A DNA stretch of 9,583 bases, taken from positions 1 to 9,583 of the forward strand of contig CAMDOY010000114.1 in NCBI GenBank assembly GCA_945903655.1, written 5' to 3'. Positions 1 through 6,917 of this stretch are shown here, one piece after another. Position 1 is the stretch's first letter. Every line of letters begins with the position of its first letter. The notes beneath the pieces are model-generated. The model had not been told where the DNA came from and made no database searches. It worked only from the letters and a program-made list of their open reading frames with translations. The stretch is from Rhizobium sp. Q54 (GTDB lineage: Bacteria > Pseudomonadota > Alphaproteobacteria > Rhizobiales > Beijerinckiaceae). The position numbers and the translations under genes are program-made.

Positions 1-542
1 AGCACGCCGACGCCGCCAATGATCATCGTCGCCATGCGCCAGTCGAAGACGGCGGCCAGCATGACCATGATCAGGGGCGCCATCACAAAGCCGAGGTTGC
101 CGCCGAGCGTATGCATGGACAGGGCGCGGCCGAGACGCTTCACGTCCACGCGCGCGTTCAGGATCGCATAATCGGCGGGGTGAAACACGCTGGAGCCCAG
201 CCCGGCGAGGAACATCAGGCCCATGAGCTGCCAGTAGGAGGTCACCAATCCCACGAGCCCTATGGCGATGGAATTGATGAAGAGCCCGCCGATCAGCACC
301 CGGCGCCCGCCATATTTCTGCACCAGAAAGCCCATGGGGGTCTGCAGCAGGCCCGTGGTCACCGAATAGGCTGTGATGGTGAGGCCAAGGTCGATGAAGT
401 CGACGCCCAGATCCCGGCGCAACTGGCCGAAAAAGGGCGGCAACACCAGCATGTAGAGATGGCTCAGCAAATGGGCGAAGGACACGAGCCCGATGACCTG
501 AACCTCGCCGCGCAGGTCCTCTTTCAGGGGAATCGTCGTCAT
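1..542 (-). CDS. MFS transporter, N-terminal part (cut by window edge)
   Basis: The minus-strand frame opens with ATG at 542-540 and stays open to the window edge, giving 180 residues of the N-terminal half of a major facilitator superfamily permease in the inner membrane. Hydrophobic segments lie at about residues 15-38, 48-68, 80-100, 103-122, 145-163 and 168-180, matching the first six helices. A motif-A-like loop between helices 2 and 3 reads GFLVQKYGGRR (residues 71-81). The stretch SVFHPADYAILNARV (118-132) followed by GRALSMHTLGGNLGF resembles the fosmidomycin-resistance-like/sugar-type MFS branch. The start lies one base past the TAG stop of the upstream monooxygenase gene (546-544), so the two are probably co-transcribed and translationally coupled. 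A natural inference is import or export of that enzyme's substrate or product, but the substrate is unknown. It is not visibly broken; the C-terminal half is outside the window. Confidence 0.9.
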   Translation of the reverse strand, partial: MTTIPLKEDLRGEVQVIGLVSFAHLLSHLYMLVLPPFFGQLRRDLGVDFIDLGLTITAYSVTTGLLQTPMGFLVQKYGGRRVLIGGLFINSIAIGLVGLVTSYWQLMGLMFLAGLGSSVFHPADYAILNARVDVKRLGRALSMHTLGGNLGFVMAPLIMVMLAAVFDWRMATMIIGGVGV

Positions 543-543
543 T

Positions 544-1515
544 CTATTCAGCCGCCTGCAGATCGACGCCCTGGGGGTCGCGCAGGGCTGGCAGGTGGCG
601 GAAGCGGGGGGCGACGTCGCTGGCGAAGAGCCGCATGGAGCTCTCCGAGATCCAGCGGGTCGCGCCCGGCCACTCCCCCAGAAAGCGTAGCAGCAGATGG
701 TTGAGCCCGAGATCCGCGAGGGCCTGCACCTTCTGCGCCACCGTATCCGGCGTGCCCGCGATCAGATTGTGCATGTCCCCGCCCGCCGCATAGGCGGCAG
801 CCGTGGCCTGTCCGGGCTTGCGCTCCACCACGGGCCCCATGATCTGCCCATAGCGCTCCACATAGGCGCGCAGCTGGTCGCGCAGGGGCGATTCGGCGCT
901 GAAGGTGCCCAGAAAGGCCGGCATGCCCCGTTGCGCGGCCTTGACGACTGAGGCGTCGCGGCTGGCGGTGCGGATGACCGTGGGGCGACGCTTGCGATAG
1001 GCGGAAGGGGTCACACGGCGCTTGATGATTCCCTTTTGGGTCGGTGTGTCAAAGACATAGTCCTGATCGCCGGTCTTGAAGTCCCACAGGCGCTCCATGA
1101 TTTCGAGCATATCCTCGGTCGCCTGCCCGCTGCGGTGATAGTCCGCCTCCAGCCCCAGCCCGAGGGGCTCGATGCCCGGAAATCCGCTGCCCAGCCCATA
1201 GAGGGTGCGGCCCTTGGTCAGCTGGTCGAGCTGGTTCATGCTCTCCACCAGCCGCACGGGATGGTAGTAAGGCACTGAGATCACGCCAAAACCCAGATAG
1301 CGATCCCTAGGGATCTGCGGCGCGATATAGGAGGCGAACTGGATAGGGTTGCTGTGCCAGGGGCCGCGAAAATGGTGCTCGGTGAACCAGGGGTTGTAAC
1401 CGAGCTCCGCCGCCAGAAGCGCCTGTTCCACGGCGATGCCAATCACGCGCTCGTCGTTGGCCGGGTCATCCTCGACCGCCACATACATGGTGAGCACCAT
1501 CGTCGAGAATTCCAT
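544..1515 (-). CDS. LLM-class flavin-dependent monooxygenase (LuxA-like branch)
   Basis: A 323-residue protein of the bacterial luciferase-like (TIM-barrel) family, which uses reduced FMN and O2 to oxygenate small organics. Family marks are the N-terminal ALLAAELGYNPWFTEHHF (residues 32-49, the typical E-H-H-F turn), FGVISVPYYHPVRLVESMNQLD (76-97), LTKGRTLYGLGSGF (99-112), and the C-terminal LIAGTPDTVAQKVQALADLGLNHLLLRF (251-278). The start is chosen at ATG 1515 because AAGGAAGGA (1524-1532) sits 8 nt upstream and homology begins there. The frame is open to 1740 but that extension is unlike the family. The MFS gene follows after one base, so this is a two-gene operon. The substrate is not predictable: related enzymes act on alkanesulfonates, aldehydes, cyclic terpenoids and others. 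No flavin reductase is adjacent. Confidence 0.88.
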   Translation of the reverse strand: MEFSTMVLTMYVAVEDDPANDERVIGIAVEQALLAAELGYNPWFTEHHFRGPWHSNPIQFASYIAPQIPRDRYLGFGVISVPYYHPVRLVESMNQLDQLTKGRTLYGLGSGFPGIEPLGLGLEADYHRSGQATEDMLEIMERLWDFKTGDQDYVFDTPTQKGIIKRRVTPSAYRKRRPTVIRTASRDASVVKAAQRGMPAFLGTFSAESPLRDQLRAYVERYGQIMGPVVERKPGQATAAAYAAGGDMHNLIAGTPDTVAQKVQALADLGLNHLLLRFLGEWPGATRWISESSMRLFASDVAPRFRHLPALRDPQGVDLQAAE

Positions 1516-1784
1516 GGGCGTGATCCTTCCTTGTCCTGGTCGCAAACTAAACAGGAACGAGGCGATTTCCAATCGTTCGCGTGACGTTTTTCCCTTCCGC
1601 AGGGTCGAGCGGCTCCGCCATGGGCCTTGAAGCGCCCGCGCCTGCTCCCTTGGGGCAAAGCGTTCTGGAAAGGGGAAAACGCCCTGGGCCGGGCCCCGAC
1701 TGACGAGAGGCGCTTGTATTCTTGCCGCGTTTGAGGGCATGGTGACATGAACGCAGCCTTAGCCTTTCCTCCAAAGATCGTCAG
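1516..1784. other. Divergent intergenic region, no further gene seen
   Basis: This 269-bp stretch separates the minus-strand LuxA-like gene from the plus-strand small hypothetical gene and should hold their promoters. Frames that cross it are extensions of the adjacent genes with no recognisable protein content. Apart from the ribosome binding site at 1524-1532 I see no convincing promoter, repeat or terminator. Confidence 0.4.
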
Positions 1785-2030
1785 ATGCCCTACCCCCCCT
1801 CACGCAATCAGGCCTTGGCCCGGCAATTTCGTCTGGATGATTTTCCAGGCGAGGGCGCACCGCCCGTGGATGTCCCCTGCGACGTCCTCTGTGAGGACCA
1901 CGTGGGCACCTACCGCTTGCCTTTCCCCTGTTCCTGGTCCGGCGAATTCTGGCGCAACGCCAAGACGGGCGAGCCCATTGAGGGCGCGGTCGTCGCCTGG
2001 CGCATCAAGACCAAACCCGCCGGGCGCTGA
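1785..2030 (+). CDS. Small conserved hypothetical protein (81 aa)
   Basis: An 81-residue frame that looks like a real protein rather than a shadow: no competing gene covers it on the other strand, and its composition is ordered. A variable proline-rich start (residues 1-30) leads into a compact core, CEDHVGTYRLPFPCSWS (36-52), then EFWRNAKTGEPIEGAVVAWR (54-73). The pattern of a short aromatic/cysteine core followed by W-x-N-A-x-T-G and V-x-x-W-R recalls small uncharacterised alphaproteobacterial proteins I remember only loosely. Cysteines are at 32, 36 and 49. No signal peptide or membrane segment is seen. It stands alone: divergent from the LuxA-like gene (269 bp upstream) and convergent with the next LLM gene (23 bp gap). 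No strong Shine-Dalgarno precedes ATG 1785, so the start is tentative. Function unknown. Confidence 0.65.
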   Translation: MPYPPSRNQALARQFRLDDFPGEGAPPVDVPCDVLCEDHVGTYRLPFPCSWSGEFWRNAKTGEPIEGAVVAWRIKTKPAGR

Positions 2031-2053
2031 TTCGCATGCGTCTTGCGACTGGT

Positions 2054-3460
2054 TCAGGGCCGCAAAGGCGGATGCTCCTGCGCATAGGCCTTCGCCAGCC
2101 GTAGCCCCGGATGGGTGGCGGACAATCGGTCGCCGCGTCCGAACAATTTGTTGCGCAGGGCGCCGCTCCCGTAGCTGGTCTTGTAGGCGCCCATGGTCTG
2201 CAGTTCCGGCACCACCAGATCGACCACCGCCTGCAACCCCCCGGGTTCCACAGTCCGGATCAGATTGAAGCCGTCGATGCCGGTTTCATCGGCGAAATCC
2301 ACCAACTGGCGCGCGACCTCCTCAGCGGATCCGATGAGGAAGACGCCTGATGTCGGCGAATCCGGATGGAAGGCGGTGAGATCCTTGATGCGCATCTTGC
2401 GACCCTTGGTGAGGATCGTGACCCTTTCAAGAAAGGACTGGTTGGCGTCAGTTTTCATATATTCGATGGGGTCATCGGGGTCGTATTTTGAAAAATCGAC
2501 GCCCGCGAGCGCGGAAAAAACCGAGAGGCTTCCCGCCACGTCAAGGTGGTCGCGGATGTCTTCGTATTTCTCCTGCGCTTGTCTGGTGGTCTTTCCCGTG
2601 ATGATGGTGGCGGCCACGATCACGGCGATATCGTCGCCCCTGCGCCCATTGGCTTCAGCCTGACGACGGATGTCGGCGACGTGAGCGCGCACCATCGGCG
2701 CTTCTGAGGTGGTGAGAAACACGCATTCGGCATGGCGCGCCGCAAAGGCCCGCCCGCGCGTGGAGGCGCCAGCCTGATAGAGAACGGGTGTGCGCTGGGG
2801 CGAGGGCTCGCACATATGCACGCCCGACATGCGGAAGAAGGCGCCCTCGTGATCGATGCGCCGCACATGGTTTGGCTGCGCATAGATCCTTTTGTGGGCG
2901 TCGCGCAGGACAGCGTCATCGTCCCAGCTGGCTTCCCACAGCTTGTAGGCGATCTCCATATATTCGTCGGCCATGTCATAGCGCTCGTCATGCGCCCGAA
3001 GGCGGTCGAGCCCGATGGCGCGGGCGCCTGATTCCACAAAGCCCGCGACGATGTTCCAGCCGATGCGGCCCTTGGTGAGGTGGTCGAGGGTCGACATGCG
3101 CCGCGCCATCAGGAAGGGGTGTTCGTAGGTCAGATTGGCGGTGACGCCAAAGCCCAGATGCTGGGTCGCCTGGGCCATGGCGGGGATGACGAGAGTCGGG
3201 TCGTTCATGGGCGCCATGGCGCCCGCGCGGATGGCTTCAGCGGGATCGCCGCCATATTTGTCCATCAACCCGATGGAGTCGGCGAAGAAGATGCTGTCAA
3301 ACAGGCCGCGCTCGGCAAGTTTCGCAAGGTCGACGTAATAATCGATGCTCGTATATCCCGTGCATTGATCCCGTTCATGGGTCCACATGCCCGCCCAGGA
3401 CTGGCTTGGCGAGCACATGTGAAAGGCGTTCAGCAGGAGTTTCTTGCGCGCGGCGCTCAT
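2054..3460 (-). CDS. NtaA/SnaA/DszA-type FMN-dependent monooxygenase (A)
   Basis: A 468-residue member of the larger LLM branch that includes nitrilotriacetate monooxygenase component A, pristinamycin IIA synthase SnaA, DszA and dimethylsulfide monooxygenase; these are FMNH2-dependent and commonly break C-N or C-S bonds. Family landmarks: LAERGLFDSIFFADSIGL (residues 48-65), TANLTYEHPFLMARRMSTLDHLTKGRIGWNIV (107-138), AHDERYDMADEYMEI (156-170), TPVLYQAGASTRGRAFAARHAE (224-245), IGSAEEVARQLVDF (376-389), GIDGFNLIRTVEPGGL (394-409) and VVDLVVPELQTMG (412-424). ATG 3460 is chosen: AGAAGG-like sequence (3469-3475) lies 8 nt upstream and the first strand LLLNAFHM follows. The frame is open to 3535 but the added 25 residues are unlike the family. 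It is transcribed divergently from monooxygenase B. A reductase partner is required but absent from the window. Substrate unknown. Confidence 0.92.
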   Translation of the reverse strand: MSAARKKLLLNAFHMCSPSQSWAGMWTHERDQCTGYTSIDYYVDLAKLAERGLFDSIFFADSIGLMDKYGGDPAEAIRAGAMAPMNDPTLVIPAMAQATQHLGFGVTANLTYEHPFLMARRMSTLDHLTKGRIGWNIVAGFVESGARAIGLDRLRAHDERYDMADEYMEIAYKLWEASWDDDAVLRDAHKRIYAQPNHVRRIDHEGAFFRMSGVHMCEPSPQRTPVLYQAGASTRGRAFAARHAECVFLTTSEAPMVRAHVADIRRQAEANGRRGDDIAVIVAATIITGKTTRQAQEKYEDIRDHLDVAGSLSVFSALAGVDFSKYDPDDPIEYMKTDANQSFLERVTILTKGRKMRIKDLTAFHPDSPTSGVFLIGSAEEVARQLVDFADETGIDGFNLIRTVEPGGLQAVVDLVVPELQTMGAYKTSYGSGALRNKLFGRGDRLSATHPGLRLAKAYAQEHPPLRP

Positions 3461-3661
3461 GGTCCCGACCTTCTCAGGGGGCCTCACTAGGGCATGTCTT
3501 TCATTTACGATGGCGCCCGCCTGCGCATTTGGCAATAGAACGCTTTGGCTGAAGCGCAGGCCTTGTTTTCAGGCGTCATTGGTTCAATAGTTGTCCAGGC
3601 GATGCGACCGGGCGGGTGACAGGCCTGTGCGGATGGGCGCAAACAAAGGGGAGGGCGTTGC
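3461..3661. promoter_or_regulatory. Divergent promoter region between the two NtaA-type genes
   Basis: About 200 bp separates the starts of the two divergently transcribed monooxygenase genes, so promoters for both must lie here or the genes must be read through. It is less GC-rich than the flanking genes around 3495-3600. I see no convincing sigma-70 -35/-10 pair for either direction. The region holds an 8-bp inverted repeat (3519-3526/3554-3561) and two copies of TTTGGC inside it (3528-3533 and 3544-3549), a plausible but unproven regulator site. Confidence 0.5.
3519..3561. repeat. Perfect 8-bp inverted repeat, 27-bp spacer (possible operator)
   Basis: GCCTGCGC at 3519-3526 is the exact reverse complement of GCGCAGGC at 3554-3561. 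The spacer is 27 bp and holds TTTGGC twice in direct orientation. It lies 59 bp upstream of the ATG at 3460 on one side and 101 bp upstream of the ATG at 3662 on the other, a suitable place for a shared regulator. In GC-rich DNA an 8-bp match can arise by chance, so function is an inference. Confidence 0.35.
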
Positions 3662-4966
3662 ATGCGCCAGATGAAACTGGGCCTTTTTCTGGCTCCCGGC
3701 GGGCATCATATGGCGGCATGGCGTCATCCGCAGGCCTATCCGGCGGGGTTCAGCATCAAGTCCTATATGTCCGTGGCGCAGACGGCGGAACGCGGCTGTT
3801 TCGACATGTTGTTTGTCGCGGATGTGTTTTCGACCACCGCGAATGGCGAGCGGCAGGATTCCTTCCGTTTTGAGCCGCTGACGCTTTTGTCGGCGCTGGC
3901 CATGGGCACTGAGCGGATCGGCCTCGTCGCCACCGCCACCACCTCGTTCAATGAGCCCTATAACGTCGCCCGCAAGTTCGCGTCGCTTGATCATATCAGC
4001 GGTGGGCGCGCGGGGTGGAACATCGTCACCTCCTCCTCGACATTGGAGGCCTATAATTTCGGCAGCTCGCATCATCGCGAACTGGGCGAACGCTATCGCC
4101 GGGCGGATGAATTCACCGAAATCGTGCGCGGCCTCTGGGATAGCTGGGAAGACGGCGCCCTGCTGATCGACAAGGCGGGCGGGCGCTTCTTCGACGCTTC
4201 CAAGCTGCGCATGCTCAACCATGTGGGGCAGGAGTTCAGCGTGCGGGGGCCCTTGACGATTCCCCCGTGCCCGCAGGGCCATCCGGTGCTTGTTCAGGCG
4301 GGATCCTCGGAGGATGGCAAGACGCTCGCGTCGAAATTCGCCGAGGTCATCTTCACCATTCAGCGCGACATCACAGAAGCGAAGGCCTTTTACGCCGAGA
4401 TCAAATCGCGCGCCGCCGCCTTCGGGCGCGACCCAGCCCATGCGCTGGTCCTTCCGGGCGTCATGCCGGTGGTGGGAAGAACCCGGCAGGAAGCGCAGGA
4501 CAAATATGAGGAGCTGCAGGCCTTGATCCATCCGGAAGCCGGCCTCGCCGGGCTCTCCCGCACGCTGGAAACAGACCTCACGGGCGTTGATGTGGATGGA
4601 CCCTTGCCGCCCATCAACATCGAGTCGCTCTCGCAGAGCCGTGCGGTGGGCATGGTGGAGGCCGCCCGACGCGACAATCTGACAGTGCGCCAGGTCTATG
4701 AGCGCCTGCTGGTCTCCAAGGGCCACCGGCAACTCATAGGCTCTGCGACGGAGATCGCCGATTCCCTGCAGGAGTGGTTCGAAGGCGGGGCTTGCGATGG
4801 CTTCAACATCATGCCCGCCATGATGGCGGGGGGCCTGCCGGATTTCGTGGAGCTGGTGGTGCCCGAACTGCAACGGCGCGGCGTCTTTCGCAGAGCCTAT
4901 GAGGGTGTGACCCTGCGCGATCACCTGGGCTTGCCGCGCCCCGGGGCCATGGCGCCATCGGTCTGA
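3662..4966 (+). CDS. NtaA/SnaA/DszA-type FMN-dependent monooxygenase (B)
   Basis: A 434-residue LLM monooxygenase of the NtaA/SnaA/DszA group, close to the usual family length. Landmarks: MKLGLFLAPGGHHMAAWRHP (residues 4-23; the GxHxxAWR motif is typical), AERGCFDMLFVADVF (42-56), TSFNEPYNVARKFASLDHISGGRAGWNIVTS (94-124), HHRELGERYRRADEF (137-151), HPVLVQAGSSEDGKTLASKFAE (207-228), IGSATEIADSLQEWFEGGACDGFNIMP (359-385) and FVELVVPELQRRGVFRRAYEG (395-415). ATG 3662 is preceded by AAAGGGGAGGG (3645-3655), a strong ribosome binding site 6 nt away; a second ATG at 3671 is possible but less well spaced. It shares fold and motifs with monooxygenase A but differs widely in sequence, so the two are not a recent duplication. 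The SDR gene follows 91 bp later on the same strand. It needs reduced FMN from a reductase elsewhere; substrate unknown. Confidence 0.93.
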   Translation: MRQMKLGLFLAPGGHHMAAWRHPQAYPAGFSIKSYMSVAQTAERGCFDMLFVADVFSTTANGERQDSFRFEPLTLLSALAMGTERIGLVATATTSFNEPYNVARKFASLDHISGGRAGWNIVTSSSTLEAYNFGSSHHRELGERYRRADEFTEIVRGLWDSWEDGALLIDKAGGRFFDASKLRMLNHVGQEFSVRGPLTIPPCPQGHPVLVQAGSSEDGKTLASKFAEVIFTIQRDITEAKAFYAEIKSRAAAFGRDPAHALVLPGVMPVVGRTRQEAQDKYEELQALIHPEAGLAGLSRTLETDLTGVDVDGPLPPINIESLSQSRAVGMVEAARRDNLTVRQVYERLLVSKGHRQLIGSATEIADSLQEWFEGGACDGFNIMPAMMAGGLPDFVELVVPELQRRGVFRRAYEGVTLRDHLGLPRPGAMAPSV

Positions 4967-4972
4967 TCCGTT

Positions 4973-5025
4973 CAAAATTGGCGCCCAAAATTTGCACCCT
5001 TGCCTCACGGCCCAAAATCAAATTC
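4973..5025. repeat. Iterated CAAAAT-containing direct repeats upstream of the SDR gene
   Basis: Two adjacent 13-mers, CAAAATTGGCGCC (4973-4985) and CAAAATTTGCACC (4986-4998), match at 11 of 13 positions. A third, partial copy CAAAATCAAATTC begins at 5013, two further periods plus one base downstream. The first copy is centred on the palindrome GGCGCC (4980-4985). The array is AT-rich against GC-rich surroundings and lies 33-85 bp upstream of the SDR start. It could be an operator or promoter element; it is not a stem-loop terminator with a T-tract. Confidence 0.45.
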
Positions 5026-5057
5026 ACTGGTGGGCAAGAAAAGTGGGAGGAATAGCC

Positions 5058-5804
5058 ATGTCCAGAAACGTGATCGTCACCGGCGCCGCCAGCGGCATTG
5101 GCCTCGCCTGCGTCGAGCTTTTGCTGGCGCAGGGCGACAGGGTTTGCGCGGTGGATCTGAACCCTGTGCCAACAGACACGCTGGACGCAAATGCCCGCGC
5201 CGAGCGGATGATCGAGGTGACCACGGATGTCTCCGACCCCGCAGCCTGCGCGGCGGCTGTGGCGGCCTGTGTGGAGCGCTTTGGCAAGGTCGATGCGCTG
5301 ATCCATATGGCCGCCGTTCACTCCACCCATACATGGCGGGAGATCGACGCCGCCCATATGAACCAGGTGCTGCAGATCAACGTCACCGGCGCCTTCAACA
5401 TGAGCCAGGCCGCAGCGCTCGCCATGGAGAAGACCGGCGGCGGCGCCATTTGTCTGGCCATGTCCGGCTCCATCGCCGTTTCGGGTCTGGGTGGGGATGG
5501 GCGCGGCGGCATCGCCTATATTTCGTCCAAAGCCGCCATCATCGGCGTCACCCGCGGGCTTGCGCGTTCGCTCGCGCCGATCAACATCAGGGTCAACGCG
5601 GTCAGCCCCGGCTCCACCCGCACCGCCATGACCGCCGACTACAGCGAAGCGGCCGTGCGTCACGCCGGCGCCAAGACGCTCGCGGGACGCATGGGCGAGG
5701 CGAGTGAAATCGCGTCCGTCGCCCTGTTCCTGATCTCCGACACCGCAGGCTATGTGCAGGGCGAGATCGTCAATGTGAATGGAGGCGGCAGTCTGGGGCT
5801 TTAG
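5058..5804 (+). CDS. SDR family NAD(P)-dependent oxidoreductase
   Basis: A 248-residue classical short-chain dehydrogenase/reductase with a Rossmann fold, cytoplasmic. The cofactor motif is TGAASGIG (residues 8-15), D33 ends the second strand (suggesting NAD preference), and D57 fits the TDVSD element. The catalytic set is N108 (in QINVTGAF), a serine in MSGSIA (S136 or S138), and Y154/K158 in YISSK. The usual NAG motif reads MAA at 84-86, a small departure. The C-terminal GYVQGEIVNVNGGG (231-244) is standard. ATG 5058 has GGGAGG (5045-5050) 7 nt upstream; a longer frame from 4992 lacks such a site. It follows monooxygenase B and precedes the core-MetE gene by 77 bp, so it may oxidise an alcohol or reduce a carbonyl made in that pathway. 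The exact substrate is not visible. Confidence 0.93.
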   Translation: MSRNVIVTGAASGIGLACVELLLAQGDRVCAVDLNPVPTDTLDANARAERMIEVTTDVSDPAACAAAVAACVERFGKVDALIHMAAVHSTHTWREIDAAHMNQVLQINVTGAFNMSQAAALAMEKTGGGAICLAMSGSIAVSGLGGDGRGGIAYISSKAAIIGVTRGLARSLAPINIRVNAVSPGSTRTAMTADYSEAAVRHAGAKTLAGRMGEASEIASVALFLISDTAGYVQGEIVNVNGGGSLGL

Positions 5805-5819
5805 TTCGCACGCGCCTCT

Positions 5820-5844
5820 GGAGCGGCGCTTAACAAGGCGCTCC
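5820..5844. repeat. Short inverted repeat between SDR and core-MetE genes
   Basis: GGAGCG (5820-5825) and CGCTCC (5839-5844) can form a 6-bp GC-rich stem with a 13-nt loop just after the SDR stop. No run of T follows, so it is not a classical intrinsic terminator; it might stabilise the upstream transcript or be chance. Confidence 0.25.
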
Positions 5845-5881
5845 TGAATTCTGCATGGATATGATCAAAGGGAGAAACCGC

Positions 5882-6907
5882 ATGCTGCTTCCCACAACGC
5901 TCGTTGGTTCCTACGCCCAGCCTGATTGGCTCATTGATCGCCCGAAACTGGCGGGTCGCTTTCCGCCGCGCGTGCGCGCAAAGGAGCTCTGGCGGATCCC
6001 GGAGCCCTTCCTGAAGGAGGCGCAGGATGACGCCACTGTGCTGGCGATCCGCGCGCAGGAGCGGGCTGGAATCGACATCGTCACCGATGGTGAGATTCGC
6101 CGCGAGAGCTATTCCAACCATTTCGCCACTGCGCTCGAGGGCGTCGATATCGACAATCCCGGCACGGCGCTGGATCGCTCGGGCCATCCCAACCCCGTGC
6201 CGCGCATCGTGGGCAAGATTCGCCGCAAGCATCCTGTGCAGGTGGAGGATCTGCAATTCCTCAAAAGCCAGACCGACCGTTTGGTGAAAATCACGGTGCC
6301 CGGGCCTTTCACCATGAGCCAGCAGGCCCAGAACGATTTTTATGGCACGCTGGAGGAAGCCGCGATGGATTACGCCGTCGCCGTGAATCAGGAGATCAAG
6401 GATCTCTTCGCCGCAGGCGCCGACATCGTGCAGGTGGATGAGCCCTATATGCAGGCGCGCCCCAAGGTCGCTGACGAGTATGGCTTGAAAGCCCTGAACT
6501 ATGCGCTGGAAGGCGTCACGGGCACAACCGCCGTGCATGTGTGTTTCGGTTACGCAGCGGTCATTCACGAGCGTCCCAGCGGCTATTCCTTCTTGTCGCA
6601 GTTCAAGGGTTGTCGCTGCAATCAGGTGTCCATCGAAACCGCCCAGTCCAGCCTTGATTGCGCGGTGTTGGCTGATCTGCCCGACCAGAAGATCATTCTG
6701 GGCGTGCTCGATCTCTCGGACATGGCGATTGAAACGCCAGAGGTTGTCGCAGGGCGCATTCGCCGCGCGCTGAAATATCGGGACGCCCGGGATATCGTGG
6801 TCGCCCCCGATTGCGGCTTGAAATATCTGCCGCACGCCATCGCCTTCGGGAAAATGCAGGCCATGGTGGCGGGCGCCAAGATCGTGCGCGGGGAATTGGG
6901 CGGATAA
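5882..6907 (+). CDS. Core-MetE (cobalamin-independent methionine synthase C-terminal-like) zinc protein
   Basis: A 341-residue single-domain protein related to the catalytic C-terminal barrel of cobalamin-independent methionine synthase MetE; full MetE is more than twice as long and carries an N-terminal domain needed for folate polyglutamate binding. The start is LPTTLVGSYAQPDWLID (residues 3-19), typical of the family. Zinc ligands appear intact: H219 and C221 (VHVCFGY), E252 (SIETAQ) and C311 (APDCGLKYLP). Other landmarks are DIVTDGEIRRESY (65-77), VPGPFTMSQ (139-147) and DIVQVDEPYM (181-190). ATG 5882 is chosen because AAAGGGAG (5867-5874) lies 7 nt upstream; an in-frame ATG at 5855 has no such site. 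Known relatives activate a thiol on zinc for methyl transfer (folate-independent Mes methionine synthases) or for epoxide opening (epoxyalkane:coenzyme M transferase). Which applies is not decidable here. It is in the same orientation as the SDR and probably in one unit. Confidence 0.9.
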   Translation: MLLPTTLVGSYAQPDWLIDRPKLAGRFPPRVRAKELWRIPEPFLKEAQDDATVLAIRAQERAGIDIVTDGEIRRESYSNHFATALEGVDIDNPGTALDRSGHPNPVPRIVGKIRRKHPVQVEDLQFLKSQTDRLVKITVPGPFTMSQQAQNDFYGTLEEAAMDYAVAVNQEIKDLFAAGADIVQVDEPYMQARPKVADEYGLKALNYALEGVTGTTAVHVCFGYAAVIHERPSGYSFLSQFKGCRCNQVSIETAQSSLDCAVLADLPDQKIILGVLDLSDMAIETPEVVAGRIRRALKYRDARDIVVAPDCGLKYLPHAIAFGKMQAMVAGAKIVRGELGG

Positions 6908-6917
6908 TGGCGGTGGC

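Noticed and set aside
1304..1317. Perfect 14-bp palindrome GATCCCTAGGGATC
   Set aside because: It lies inside the LuxA-like coding sequence (residues around IPRDR) and has no partner elsewhere in the window; probably chance.
1516..1740. Upstream extension of the LuxA-like frame, giving a 398-residue protein
   Set aside because: The added residues are arginine/proline-rich and unlike the family, while a good ribosome binding site lies directly upstream of ATG 1515.
3584..5008. 474-residue minus-strand open frame opposite monooxygenase B
   Set aside because: It is histidine/glycine/arginine-rich with no recognisable domain, and the plus strand encodes a clear NtaA-type enzyme.
4809..5663. 284-residue minus-strand open frame opposite the SDR gene
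   Set aside because: Low-complexity shadow (many G, H, D, R) of a gene with a full SDR motif set.
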